Below are positions 55,732-63,190 of a stretch of 64,000 nucleotides of DNA, in pieces. A model generated the notes under the pieces. It saw only the letters and a list, made by a program, of their open reading frames with translations. It had not been told where the DNA came from and made no database searches. Numbering within the stretch: position 1 is the first letter of the stretch; the number at the start of each line of letters is the position of its first letter. The translations under genes were made by a program, and so were the position numbers. The DNA is taken from positions 1 through 64,000 of the forward strand of contig NZ_JBHYXZ010000027.1 in assembly GCF_042752395.1 (NCBI RefSeq), written 5' to 3'. Origin of the DNA: Actinosynnema sp042752395 (lineage in GTDB: Bacteria > Actinomycetota > Actinomycetes > Mycobacteriales > Pseudonocardiaceae).

Positions 55732-56745
55732 TCAGGCGTCGTCGTCCCCTGCGCGCCGGTCCGCGAGGGCCGAGGCGACCAGGGCCACCGCCGGGTCGGC
55801 GTCGTCGGCCAGCCGGCGCACGGCCTCGCGCGCGGCGGTCCCCGGCAGCTCGACCAACGCCTGGATGAGGCGGATCCGCACCGCGGGCTCGGCGTGCGCG
55901 GCGAGCGCGTCCACCAGCGCGGCCGTGACCCGGTCCGCGCACCCGCGGTCCCGGCACAGCGCGGCCAGGGCCTCCGCCGCGTCGACGTCGTTCCTCCCGC
56001 GCACGACCATGTCGACGAGGGCCGGCACGGCCGCGGTCACCCCACGTCCGCCCAGCGCCAGGGCCGCGTGCCCGCGCACCGCCGGGTCCGGGTCGGCCAG
56101 CGCCTCCACGAGCACCGCGGTCCCCGCCGGCCCCTCGGCCATCCCGGCGATCGCCACCACCGCCCGCCGCCGGACGTCCACGTCCGCCGAGCGCAGCCCG
56201 GCGGCCAACGCCGGCCCGCCGTCACCGCCCGACCGGGCGAGCGCCCAGCGCAGCGCGCCCGCGACGTTGGGGTCCTCCTCGGCCAGGACCGCCTCGGCCA
56301 GCACCTCCGCGGGCACCGCGCCGCCCTCCGGTCGGGCGAGGGCCGCCTGCTGGCGCCGCGCGGCGCTGGTCGAGGTCAAGCCCTGGAGCAGTTCGACGGT
56401 GCGCAGCACGTCCGGCCACCCGGTGGGCGCGGACGCGTCGATCGCGCGGAGCCGTTCGAGCAGCTCCCGGTCCCGCGCCAAGCGCTCCTCCACCCACCGG
56501 ATGAGGTCGCCGACCAGGGCGGACGGCGTGAACCCCGGATCTTCGAGGGCGCGGCCGACCTGCTTGAGCGAGAGGCCGAGCGACCGCAGGCTCTCCACGT
56601 GGAAGATCCGGCGGATGTCCTCGGGGGAGTACTCGCGGTAACCGCCGACGGTCCGCCCGGTCGGCCGCACCAGCCCGAGCGCGTCGTAGTGCCGCAGCAT
56701 CCGCGTGCTCACGCCCGAGCGACGGGCCACCTCGCCGATCAGCAC
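55732..56745 (-). CDS. MerR-family regulator fused to HEAT repeats
   Basis: A 337-aa transcription regulator. Residues 1-70 are a MerR winged helix (IGEVARRSGVSTRMLRHYDA, RPTGRTVGGYREYSPEDIRR), then a coiled-coil dimerisation helix (about 75-115). From about 120 to the end are HEAT-type helical repeats (VRRRAVVAIAGMAEGP, VRGHAALALGGRGV, VRIRLIQALVELPGTA) instead of the usual small-ligand domain. It lies 59 nt downstream of a HEAT-repeat gene on the same strand, and that gene's promoter carries a MerR-type dyad (57856-57874), so it probably controls its own operon. Convergent with the biosynthetic operon; a role in the cluster is possible but not shown. Confidence 0.88.
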   Translation of the reverse strand: MLIGEVARRSGVSTRMLRHYDALGLVRPTGRTVGGYREYSPEDIRRIFHVESLRSLGLSLKQVGRALEDPGFTPSALVGDLIRWVEERLARDRELLERLRAIDASAPTGWPDVLRTVELLQGLTSTSAARRQQAALARPEGGAVPAEVLAEAVLAEEDPNVAGALRWALARSGGDGGPALAAGLRSADVDVRRRAVVAIAGMAEGPAGTAVLVEALADPDPAVRGHAALALGGRGVTAAVPALVDMVVRGRNDVDAAEALAALCRDRGCADRVTAALVDALAAHAEPAVRIRLIQALVELPGTAAREAVRRLADDADPAVALVASALADRRAGDDDA

Positions 56746-56804
56746 CCTCGGTCACCGCCCTCCACAGCCCCGCCACCACGCCCACGCCGTCGCGCCCCGG
56801 CCGC

Positions 56805-57830
56805 CTACGCGCCCCGGCCACCCTCCGCCGCCCGGCCATCCTCTCCGACCGGGCCGCTCCCGGCCGCCCGACCGGCCTCCGCCACACCGCCCTCGGCCGC
56901 CCGACCGACCTCGGGCCGGCCGCTCCCGGCCGCCGATTCGTCCTCGCCCGATCCGGTGTTCTGCGCCGACCCGGTGTTGTGTGCCGTCCCGGCGCTCTCG
57001 GCCGCCCGACCGGCCTCCGCCGGCCGGCCGCCCTCCGCCGCCTGACCGAACTCGGTCGCCGCGCTGCCTTCTGCTGCGCCGCCCTCCGCGGGGTTGGCCT
57101 CCGCGGGGCTGGCCTCGGCCGGGCTGCCCTCGGCCGGGCTGCCCTCGGCCGCGCCGGCGTCATCGCCCGACCCGCCGGCGGCGGACGGGCCGAGGGCGAC
57201 GATCCGCTGCGCCTCGGCGATAGCCGCGTCGAAGCCGGTCTCCGGATCCCGCCGCAGCAACTCGGTGGCCCGCGCGTGCGCCGCCACCTCCGCGTCACGG
57301 CTCGCCGCCGCCCGCGCCAGCACCGGCTCGACCACGTCCCCCAGGTCGACCAGCGCCCGGCTCAGGCTCAGCCGCACGTCGTGCCCACCGCGGCCGAGTT
57401 GCGTGACCAGCTCGTCGGCCAGGGCCGACCGTCCCTCCTCCGGCACGAGCGCCACCGCGACGCGCCACGCGGTCCGCGCCACGTCGTCGTCCGCGTCCCG
57501 CAGCATCCCGCGCGTGATCCACGCCCACGCCCGCCGATCACCGATCTTGGACAACGTGTGCAGCGCCTGGCCGCGTGCCCGCGCCCCCTCGGCGTCCAGC
57601 TCACGCCGCAGCCGGGGCAGCACCAGCTCCGGCGGCAGGCGGGTCAGCGCCCAGGACAGCATGTCCCGGACGAAGAAGTCCGGCTCGACCGCGCACCGCC
57701 GCACGAGCGGGTCCAGCAGCACCGGGTCGGGGTGCGAGCCGGCCGCCAGGGCCGCCCGGAGCCGGACCGACGCGTCGGCCGCGCCCAGGGCCGCGGCCAC
57801 CGGGTGCGGTGTCGTGTTCGTCGTGGTCAT
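56805..57830 (-). CDS. HEAT-repeat protein with repetitive Ala/Glu/Gly tail
   Basis: A 341-aa protein. Residues 1-210 are HEAT-like helices (VRLRAALAAGSHPDP, FFVRDMLSWALTRLPPE, ARGQALHTLSKIGDRRAW, VRLSLSRALVDLGDVV), a protein-interaction scaffold or alkylpurine-glycosylase-like repeat fold without visible catalytic motif. The remaining 130 residues are low-complexity pentad repeats (GSPAE, ASPAE, ANPAE) and AAEGGRPAEAGRAAE units. ATG at 57830 is supported by GGGAGG 8 nt upstream; an ATG further upstream at 57860 lies within the putative operator. It is first gene of an operon with the MerR-HEAT regulator. The function is unknown; shared HEAT repeats suggest the two proteins interact or derive from each other. 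Confidence 0.75.
   Translation of the reverse strand: MTTTNTTPHPVAAALGAADASVRLRAALAAGSHPDPVLLDPLVRRCAVEPDFFVRDMLSWALTRLPPELVLPRLRRELDAEGARARGQALHTLSKIGDRRAWAWITRGMLRDADDDVARTAWRVAVALVPEEGRSALADELVTQLGRGGHDVRLSLSRALVDLGDVVEPVLARAAASRDAEVAAHARATELLRRDPETGFDAAIAEAQRIVALGPSAAGGSGDDAGAAEGSPAEGSPAEASPAEANPAEGGAAEGSAATEFGQAAEGGRPAEAGRAAESAGTAHNTGSAQNTGSGEDESAAGSGRPEVGRAAEGGVAEAGRAAGSGPVGEDGRAAEGGRGA
57081..57155 (-). repeat. Five 15-bp tandem repeats in the HEAT-protein tail
   Basis: Five consecutive 15-bp units (57081, 57096, 57111, 57126, 57141), each nearly identical, encode the pentads GSPAE/ASPAE/ANPAE. They preserve the frame, so the tail length can vary without disrupting the protein. Confidence 0.8.
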
Positions 57831-57855
57831 GGCAACCACCTCCCGAACACCAGTG

Positions 57856-57882
57856 GACACGTTGTCACCGTGTCAAGGTCAA
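57856..57882 (-). promoter_or_regulatory. Candidate MerR operator/promoter of the HEAT operon
   Basis: The dyad GACACG-N7-CGTGTC (57856-57874) overlaps two -35-like hexamers on the minus strand, TTGACC (57882-57877) and TTGACA (57876-57871). MerR regulators bind dyads lying between -35 and -10 boxes with long spacers. The site is about 26 nt upstream of the HEAT-protein ATG. Binding by the MerR encoded in the same operon is inferred. Confidence 0.5.
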
Positions 57883-57977
57883 GCCCGTGACGAGCGCACC
57901 CGCCGGCACACCCCGGCGGGGGCGCGTGGGACGATCCCGCGTGCGAGATCCGTCCCGGCGTCCGAGGAGGATGCACC

Positions 57978-58880
57978 GTGCAGTTCAACGAGGGCGCCGA
58001 GCTGGACGCCTCCCAGGTGGTCGACCAGCGCGGCGTGGGCGGTCGGGTGGCGCTGGGCGGCGGCGGGCTCGGGATCGTCGGGCTGATCATCTACCTGGTG
58101 CTGTCGCAGCTCGGCGGCGTGCCGGAGCTGCCGGCCGGGTCCGGGTTCGAGGACGTGGGCCGCAACCAGCAGGTGGACACGCAGGCGATCGGCGCCAGGT
58201 GCCGGACGGGCGCGGACGCGAACCGGGAGGCGGACTGCCGGGCGCTGGCGATCGTCAACTCGGTGCAGGCGTTCTGGTCGGACGAGTTCGCGCGCTCGGG
58301 CCGCACCTACCAGACCGCGAAGACCAACTTCTTCTCCGGCGGCGTGCGCACCCGCTGCGGCAACGCCACGTCCGCGGTCGGCCCGTTCTACTGCCCGGCG
58401 GACGCGCAGGTCTACATCGACCTCACCTTCTTCCGGGAGCTGCAGACGAAGTTCGGCGCGACCGGCGGCCCGTTCGTCGAGGCGTACGTGATCGCCCACG
58501 AGTACGGCCACCACGTGCAGAACCTCCTGGGCACCAACGACCGCGTGCGCACCCGCCAGGGCCCGACGTCGGACTCGGTGCGGCTCGAACTGCAGGCCGA
58601 CTGCTACGCGGGCGCGTGGGCCAACCACGCCACCACCACCCCGACCGCGTCGGGCAAGCCGCTGATCACCGACGTCACCCAGGCCGACGTGGACGCGGCC
58701 CTGGACGCCGCCGCCCGCATCGGCGACGACTTCATCCAGCGCGAACTCGGCGGCGGCCGGGTGGACACGACCCAGTTCAGCCACGGCTCGTCCGAGCAGC
58801 GGCAGAAGTGGTACACCACCGGGCTGCGGACGGGTTCGCCGGCGCAGTGCGACACGTTCGGCACCGACGACCTCGGCTGA
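57978..58880 (+). CDS. Membrane-anchored neutral zinc metallopeptidase (YpfJ-like)
   Basis: A 300-aa protein of the putative neutral zinc metallopeptidase family. A short cytoplasmic N-terminus with FNEGAELDASQVVDQRG is followed by one membrane segment (about 22-44, LGIVGLIIYLVLSQL). The outer catalytic domain carries HEYGHH (174-179; the HExxH zinc site is His174, Glu175, His178) and LELQADCYAGAWA, which contains the third zinc-ligand region (Glu204). Cys residues (75, 87, 127, 139) may form disulfides. The length matches the family. The GTG start is supported by GAGGAGG 7 nt upstream. Function in bacteria is poorly known. It is divergent from the HEAT operon. Confidence 0.9.
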   Translation: MQFNEGAELDASQVVDQRGVGGRVALGGGGLGIVGLIIYLVLSQLGGVPELPAGSGFEDVGRNQQVDTQAIGARCRTGADANREADCRALAIVNSVQAFWSDEFARSGRTYQTAKTNFFSGGVRTRCGNATSAVGPFYCPADAQVYIDLTFFRELQTKFGATGGPFVEAYVIAHEYGHHVQNLLGTNDRVRTRQGPTSDSVRLELQADCYAGAWANHATTTPTASGKPLITDVTQADVDAALDAAARIGDDFIQRELGGGRVDTTQFSHGSSEQRQKWYTTGLRTGSPAQCDTFGTDDLG

Positions 58881-58989
58881 ACCCCCGACGCGCCGCGCGA
58901 ACGGGTGAACGGCGCACCCCCGCTTCGCCCGGTGGGCGGTGCCCTCCCGCAGTAGCGTTCCGACCACTCGGTCGGATTGCGGAGCGGAC

Positions 58990-60336
58990 GTGGACGGTTA
59001 CGGGTTCAACCTCGCGCTGGTCGCCGTGCTGGTGTTGATCAACGCGGTGTTCGCGGGCAGCGAGATGGCGTTGATCTCGCTGCGCGAGGGGCAGTTGCGG
59101 GCGCTGGAGCGCGACGGCCGGGCCGGCGCGCGCACGCTGGTCCGGCTGGCCCGCGACCCGAACCGGTTCCTCGCCACGATCCAGGTCGGGATCACGCTGG
59201 CGGGCTTCCTCGCGTCGGCGACGGCGGCCGTGTCGCTCGCCGCGCCCGTGGTGCCGCTGCTGGGGTTCCTCGGCCGCGCGGCCGACGCCGTGGCGGTGGC
59301 CCTGGTGACGGTCGTGCTGACGTTCGTGACCCTGGTGTTCGGCGAGCTGGCCCCGAAGCGGCTGGCGATGCAGTACTCGCTGCGGTGGGCGTTGCTGGTG
59401 GCGCGCCCGCTGGACCTGCTCTCGACGGTGTCCCGGCCGGTGGTGTGGCTGCTGAGCGCGTCCACGAACGTGGTGGTGCGGCTGTTCGGCGGCACGCCGG
59501 AGGCCGACCCCGAGCAGATGTCCCCGGAGGAGCTGCGCGAGCTGGTGTCGGGGCAGCGCGGCCTGAACCCGGAGCAGCGCCTGATCATCACCGGGGCGCT
59601 GGAGATCCACGAGCGCCGGTTGCGCGAGGTGCTGGTGCCCCGGCGGGCGGTGGTGACGCTGGCCGCCGAGACCGGCACCGCCGAGGCGCGGGCGCGGCTC
59701 GCCGCCTCGGGTCACTCCCGCGCGCCGGTCGCGCGCGGCGGGCACCTGGACGACGTGGTCGGCGTCGTCCACCTGCGCGACCTGCTGGACGACGACGGCG
59801 GCGACGTGATGCGGGCGGTGCGGCCCGCCGTGGTGTTCCCGGACACGGTCCGGGTGTCGGACGCGCTGCGCCGGTTCAAGGCCGAGCGCGAGCAGATGGC
59901 GCTGGTGGTGGACGAGCACGGCGCGGTCGCGGGCATCGTCACGCTGGAGGACCTGCTGGAGGAGATCGTCGGCGAGATCTACGACGAGACCGACCGCGAC
60001 GTGCTGGGCGTCCGCGTCGCCGAGGACGGCTCGCTGGTGCTGCCCGGGTCGTTCCCGGTGCACGACCTGGTGGACATCGGGGTGGAGTTGACCGACGCGC
60101 CCGCGGGCGACTACGCCACGGTCGCCGGCCTGGTCCTGGTGCTCCTGGGGAACATCCCGGACCGGCCGGGCGACCGGGTGACCGTGTCGGGGTGGACGGT
60201 CGAGGTGCTCGCGGTCGAGCGCCACGCGATCACCGAGGTGCGGCTGCGGCGCGGCTCAGGGCAGGGGCAGGTCGGGCGGGATCTGGAGGGCGACGGTGAT
60301 CAGGGAGTGGACCCGGGTGGCGACGGCGGCCAGTAG
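58990..60336 (+). CDS. DUF21/CBS/CorC_HlyC membrane protein (CNNM/CorC type)
   Basis: A 448-aa protein of the CorC/CNNM family, linked to Mg2+ (or Co2+) transport and homeostasis. The DUF21 membrane domain comprises the first about 170 residues (LVAVLVLINAVFAGSEMALI, IQVGITLAGFLASATAAVSL, VFGELAPKRLAM). A pair of CBS domains follows (VLVPRRAVVTLAAE, EQMALVVDEHGAVAGIVTLE), then a C-terminal CorC_HlyC domain (LVLPGSFPVHDLVDIGVEL). GTG at 58990 has GGAG 5 nt upstream. Its 3' end overlaps the convergent MerR gene by about 80 nt, and the last 30 residues (GQGQVGRDLEGDGDQG) are low-complexity, apparently a read-through extension. Confidence 0.88.
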   Translation: MDGYGFNLALVAVLVLINAVFAGSEMALISLREGQLRALERDGRAGARTLVRLARDPNRFLATIQVGITLAGFLASATAAVSLAAPVVPLLGFLGRAADAVAVALVTVVLTFVTLVFGELAPKRLAMQYSLRWALLVARPLDLLSTVSRPVVWLLSASTNVVVRLFGGTPEADPEQMSPEELRELVSGQRGLNPEQRLIITGALEIHERRLREVLVPRRAVVTLAAETGTAEARARLAASGHSRAPVARGGHLDDVVGVVHLRDLLDDDGGDVMRAVRPAVVFPDTVRVSDALRRFKAEREQMALVVDEHGAVAGIVTLEDLLEEIVGEIYDETDRDVLGVRVAEDGSLVLPGSFPVHDLVDIGVELTDAPAGDYATVAGLVLVLLGNIPDRPGDRVTVSGWTVEVLAVERHAITEVRLRRGSGQGQVGRDLEGDGDQGVDPGGDGGQ

Positions 60337-60654
60337 ACCGTGCACCTCCGGCGACGCGTTCTCGGCGGCGACCTGGAGCACGCGCAGGTCCTCGTCGATG
60401 CGGTCCAGGATCGGGCCGATGTCGGTCTGCCGGCTGGTGAGGGCCGTCACGATCTCGTCCAGGGGAACTCCGTGGACCTCCAGGCGTTGGATGAGGTGGA
60501 TCCGCTCGACGTCGGCCGGGTGGTAGAGCCGGTAGTTGCTCGCCGTCCGCTTGGCGGGGGTGAGCAGGCCGAGGCTCGTGTAGTAGTCGACGGTGCGGGG
60601 GCTGACCTGGGCGCGAGCGGCGAGTTCGCCGATCTTGAGCAGGACGTCCGTCAC
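60256..60654 (-). CDS. Small MerR-family transcription regulator
   Basis: A 132-aa MerR protein: helix-turn-helix LKIGELAARAQVSPRTVDYY, wing TPAKRTASNYRLYHPADVER, and a single long coiled-coil helix, with no added ligand domain or Cys cluster. It is the short form that senses by a minimal C-terminus. It sits between two CorC-type genes, overlapping the 3' end of the first on the opposite strand and divergent from the second across a 149-nt gap containing a CACGTG-centred imperfect dyad (60688-60710). It may control itself and the downstream CorC pair. Confidence 0.85.
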   Translation of the reverse strand: MTDVLLKIGELAARAQVSPRTVDYYTSLGLLTPAKRTASNYRLYHPADVERIHLIQRLEVHGVPLDEIVTALTSRQTDIGPILDRIDEDLRVLQVAAENASPEVHGLLAAVATRVHSLITVALQIPPDLPLP

Positions 60655-60687
60655 GCGGTCTCACCTCCGTGTCACTCACCGTAAACC

Positions 60688-60710
60688 CTACAGTGCCACG
60701 TGCTAGTGTG
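60688..60710. promoter_or_regulatory. Imperfect dyad between MerR gene and CorC operon
   Basis: An imperfect inverted repeat centred on CACGTG (60697-60702) with flanking CTACAGTG and TAGTGTG, in the AT-richer middle of a 149-nt divergent region. A second related word, CCCTGTAG, lies about 50 nt further right. This is a plausible binding site for the adjacent MerR protein; not proven. Confidence 0.35.
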
Positions 60711-60803
60711 AAGTATGCCTGATGGTGCCGACACAGAACCCTGTAGTAGTCGGCCGGGTGGGACCCGGCTGATCACCGATCCGTCGTTCGTGGCGGGTGC
60801 GCC

Positions 60804-62117
60804 GTGTTGATCTTCACCGGTGTGCTCGCGATCGTGGCCCTCACCGCGGCCACGGGGTACTTCGTGGCCCAGGAGTTCGCCTACATGGCGGTGGACCGGG
60901 GCCGGCTGCGGCAGATGGCCGAGAGCGGCGACAAGGCCGCCGGCCGGGCCTACCGGGTCACGCAGAAGCTGTCCTTCATGCTCTCCGGCGCGCAGTTCGG
61001 GATCACCGTGACCGCGCTGCTGGCCGGTTACGTCGCCGAACCCCTGCTGGGCTCCGGGCTCGCGGGCCTGCTCGGGCTGACGGGCCTGTCGCCCGCCGTG
61101 GCGGTGTCGCTGTCGATGGTCGTGGCGCTGGTGTTCGCCACGGTGGTGCAGATGGTGCTGGGCGAGCTGCTGCCCAAGAACTTCGCCATCGCCCGCCCGG
61201 AACCGCTGGCCAAGGCGCTGAGCGCGTCCACCCTGGCCTACCTGAAGGTGGCCGGTCCGGTGATCCGGCTGTTCGACGCGGCGGCCAACCGGCTGCTGCG
61301 CGCGGTCGGGATCGAGCCGGTCGAGGAGCTGCCGCAGGGCGCCACGCCCGAGGACCTCAAGCAGATCATCGGCGACGCGAGCAGCCAGGGTCACCTGGAC
61401 CCGGAGCTGTCGCACCTGCTGGAACGCGGCCTGGGCTTCCGCGAGCTGGTCGCCGAGCAGGCCATGACGCCGCGCGTGGCGGTGCGGGCGGTGCGCGCCG
61501 ACGAGCCCGCCGCCCGGGTGGTCGAGCTGCTGGACACCGGCCACTCGCGGTTCCCGGTGTTCGGCGAGCACCTGGACGACCTGCGCGGCGTGGTCGGGCT
61601 GGCCGAGGTGTTGACCGTGCCGCCGGAGGACCGCGCGACCACCCCGATCGGGGACATCGCGTCACCCGCCCTGGTGGTGCCCTCGACGCTGCCGCTGCCC
61701 GCCGTGCTGGAACGGCTGCGCGCCGAGCGCCGCCAGCTCGCCTGCGTGGTGGACGAGTTCGGCGGGTTCGCCGGCGTGGTGTCGCTGGAGGACCTGGCCG
61801 AGGAGCTGGTCGGCGAGATCCGGGACGAGGACGACCTGGACGAGGCCGGCATCGAACCGCTCGGCGAGGGCACGTGGCTCGTGCCCGGCCGGACGCGGGT
61901 GGACGAGGTCGCCGACCGCACCGGCGTGGAGCTGCCCGCCGACGACAGCTACGACACCGTGTCCGGCCTGGTGCTGCACCGGCTGGGCCGCACCGCCCGG
62001 GTGGACGACGAAGTGGAGTTCGACGGGGTGTCGGTGCGGGTGGCCGCGGTGGCCCGCAACGTGCCTGCCAGCGTCGTCATCGCGACCGTCGCGGCCGAAC
62101 GGGAGGGTGTCCGATGA
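60804..62117 (+). CDS. DUF21/CBS/CorC_HlyC membrane protein
   Basis: A 437-aa CorC/CNNM-family protein: DUF21 membrane part (LIFTGVLAIVALTAATGYFV, SLSMVVALVFATVVQMVLGE, ELLPKNFAIARPEPL), CBS pair (FREL-VAEQAMTPRVAVRAV; RRQLACVVDEFGGFAGVVSL) and CorC_HlyC end (GEGTWLVPGRTRVDEVADRT). A GTG start at 60804 is used. It overlaps the next gene by 4 nt (ATGA), so the two probably act as a heteromeric pair in divalent-cation handling. Confidence 0.88.
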   Translation: MLIFTGVLAIVALTAATGYFVAQEFAYMAVDRGRLRQMAESGDKAAGRAYRVTQKLSFMLSGAQFGITVTALLAGYVAEPLLGSGLAGLLGLTGLSPAVAVSLSMVVALVFATVVQMVLGELLPKNFAIARPEPLAKALSASTLAYLKVAGPVIRLFDAAANRLLRAVGIEPVEELPQGATPEDLKQIIGDASSQGHLDPELSHLLERGLGFRELVAEQAMTPRVAVRAVRADEPAARVVELLDTGHSRFPVFGEHLDDLRGVVGLAEVLTVPPEDRATTPIGDIASPALVVPSTLPLPAVLERLRAERRQLACVVDEFGGFAGVVSLEDLAEELVGEIRDEDDLDEAGIEPLGEGTWLVPGRTRVDEVADRTGVELPADDSYDTVSGLVLHRLGRTARVDDEVEFDGVSVRVAAVARNVPASVVIATVAAEREGVR

Positions 62118-63160
62118 GCACCGCCTGGTCGCTCTCGCTGTCGCTGGTCCTGCTGGTGCTCAACGCGTTCTTCGTGGCCGCGGAGTTCGCCCTCATCGCC
62201 GCGAAGCGGCACCGCCTGGAGCAGGCCGCCGAGACCAGCCGCGCCGCCCGCGCGGCCGTGGCGGGCGTCCGCGAGCTGTCGCTGATGCTCGCCGGCGCCC
62301 AGCTCGGCATCACCCTGTGCACCCTGGGCCTGGGCGCGTTGGCCAAGCCCGCCGTGGCCGACCTGTTCGACCCGGTGCTGCGCCTGCTCGGCCTGCCGGA
62401 CGGGGTGGCGTACGGCGTCGCGTTCACGCTCAGCCTGGTGCTGGTGGTGTTCCTGCACATGGTGGTCGGCGAGATGGCGCCGAAGTCGTGGGCGATCTCG
62501 CACCCCGAGCGCTCGGCGCTGCTGCTGGCGCTGCCGTTCCGCGCGTTCGCGCACTCCGTCCGCTGGCTGCTCACCGCGCTGAACCAGACCACGAACCGCC
62601 TGCTGCGGCTGATGAAGGTCGAGCCGCAGGACGAGCTGGCGCAGGCGCACCGGCCGGAGGACCTGCGGATGCTGGTCCGCCAGTCCGCCGAGCACGGCCT
62701 GATCCCCGAGGGGCAGCAGCGCCTGCTCACGCGGATGCTGCAACTGCGCAACACGACCGTGGCGCAGGTGATGGTGCCCATCGACCGGGCGGTCAGCGTC
62801 ACCGAGCACACCGGCGCGCCGGCGATCGAGCGGCGCAGCCGCGAGTCCGGGCGCTCCCGCTTCCCGGTGATGGACCGGCACGGCCGCTACGTCGGGTTGG
62901 TGCACATCCGGGAAGCCGTGCGCGCCACGGCGACCGGCGCGCCGGTCAAGGCGCGCGAGCTGATGACCGCACCGCTCACCCTGCCCGCCGCGCTGCCCGT
63001 GGCCCAGGCGGTGACCGCGATGCGCGCCGACCGGGCGCAGTTGGCGTTGGTCGCCGACCGGGACGACCGGGTGGTCGGCATCGCCGCGCTGGAAGACCTC
63101 CTCGAAGAGCTGATCGGCGACTTCGAGGACGAGACCGACACCCCGCTCCGCACCACCTGA
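62114..63160 (+). CDS. DUF21/CBS membrane protein lacking the CorC_HlyC domain
   Basis: A 348-aa relative of the preceding gene: DUF21 part (SLSLVLLVLNAFFVAAEFAL, MLAGAQLGITLCTLGLGALA, VVGEMAPKSWAISHPERSA) and CBS pair (RFPVMDRHGRYVGLVHIREA, QLALVADRDDRVVGIAALED). It ends just after the second CBS domain, so the C-terminal CorC_HlyC domain found in its two neighbours is missing. Start ATG overlaps the upstream stop. Adjacent long-plus-short CorC pairs are common in actinobacteria. Confidence 0.88.
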   Translation: MSTAWSLSLSLVLLVLNAFFVAAEFALIAAKRHRLEQAAETSRAARAAVAGVRELSLMLAGAQLGITLCTLGLGALAKPAVADLFDPVLRLLGLPDGVAYGVAFTLSLVLVVFLHMVVGEMAPKSWAISHPERSALLLALPFRAFAHSVRWLLTALNQTTNRLLRLMKVEPQDELAQAHRPEDLRMLVRQSAEHGLIPEGQQRLLTRMLQLRNTTVAQVMVPIDRAVSVTEHTGAPAIERRSRESGRSRFPVMDRHGRYVGLVHIREAVRATATGAPVKARELMTAPLTLPAALPVAQAVTAMRADRAQLALVADRDDRVVGIAALEDLLEELIGDFEDETDTPLRTT

Positions 63161-63190
63161 AAACACCACCCTCCCGGAGGAAGAAACCCG

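Noticed and set aside
57899..57920. Inverted repeat CCCGCCGG-N6-CCGGCGGG upstream of the metallopeptidase
   Set aside because: It is a perfect 8-bp stem but lies between divergent promoters, not after a gene, and consists only of G/C; chance occurrence is likely in this base composition.
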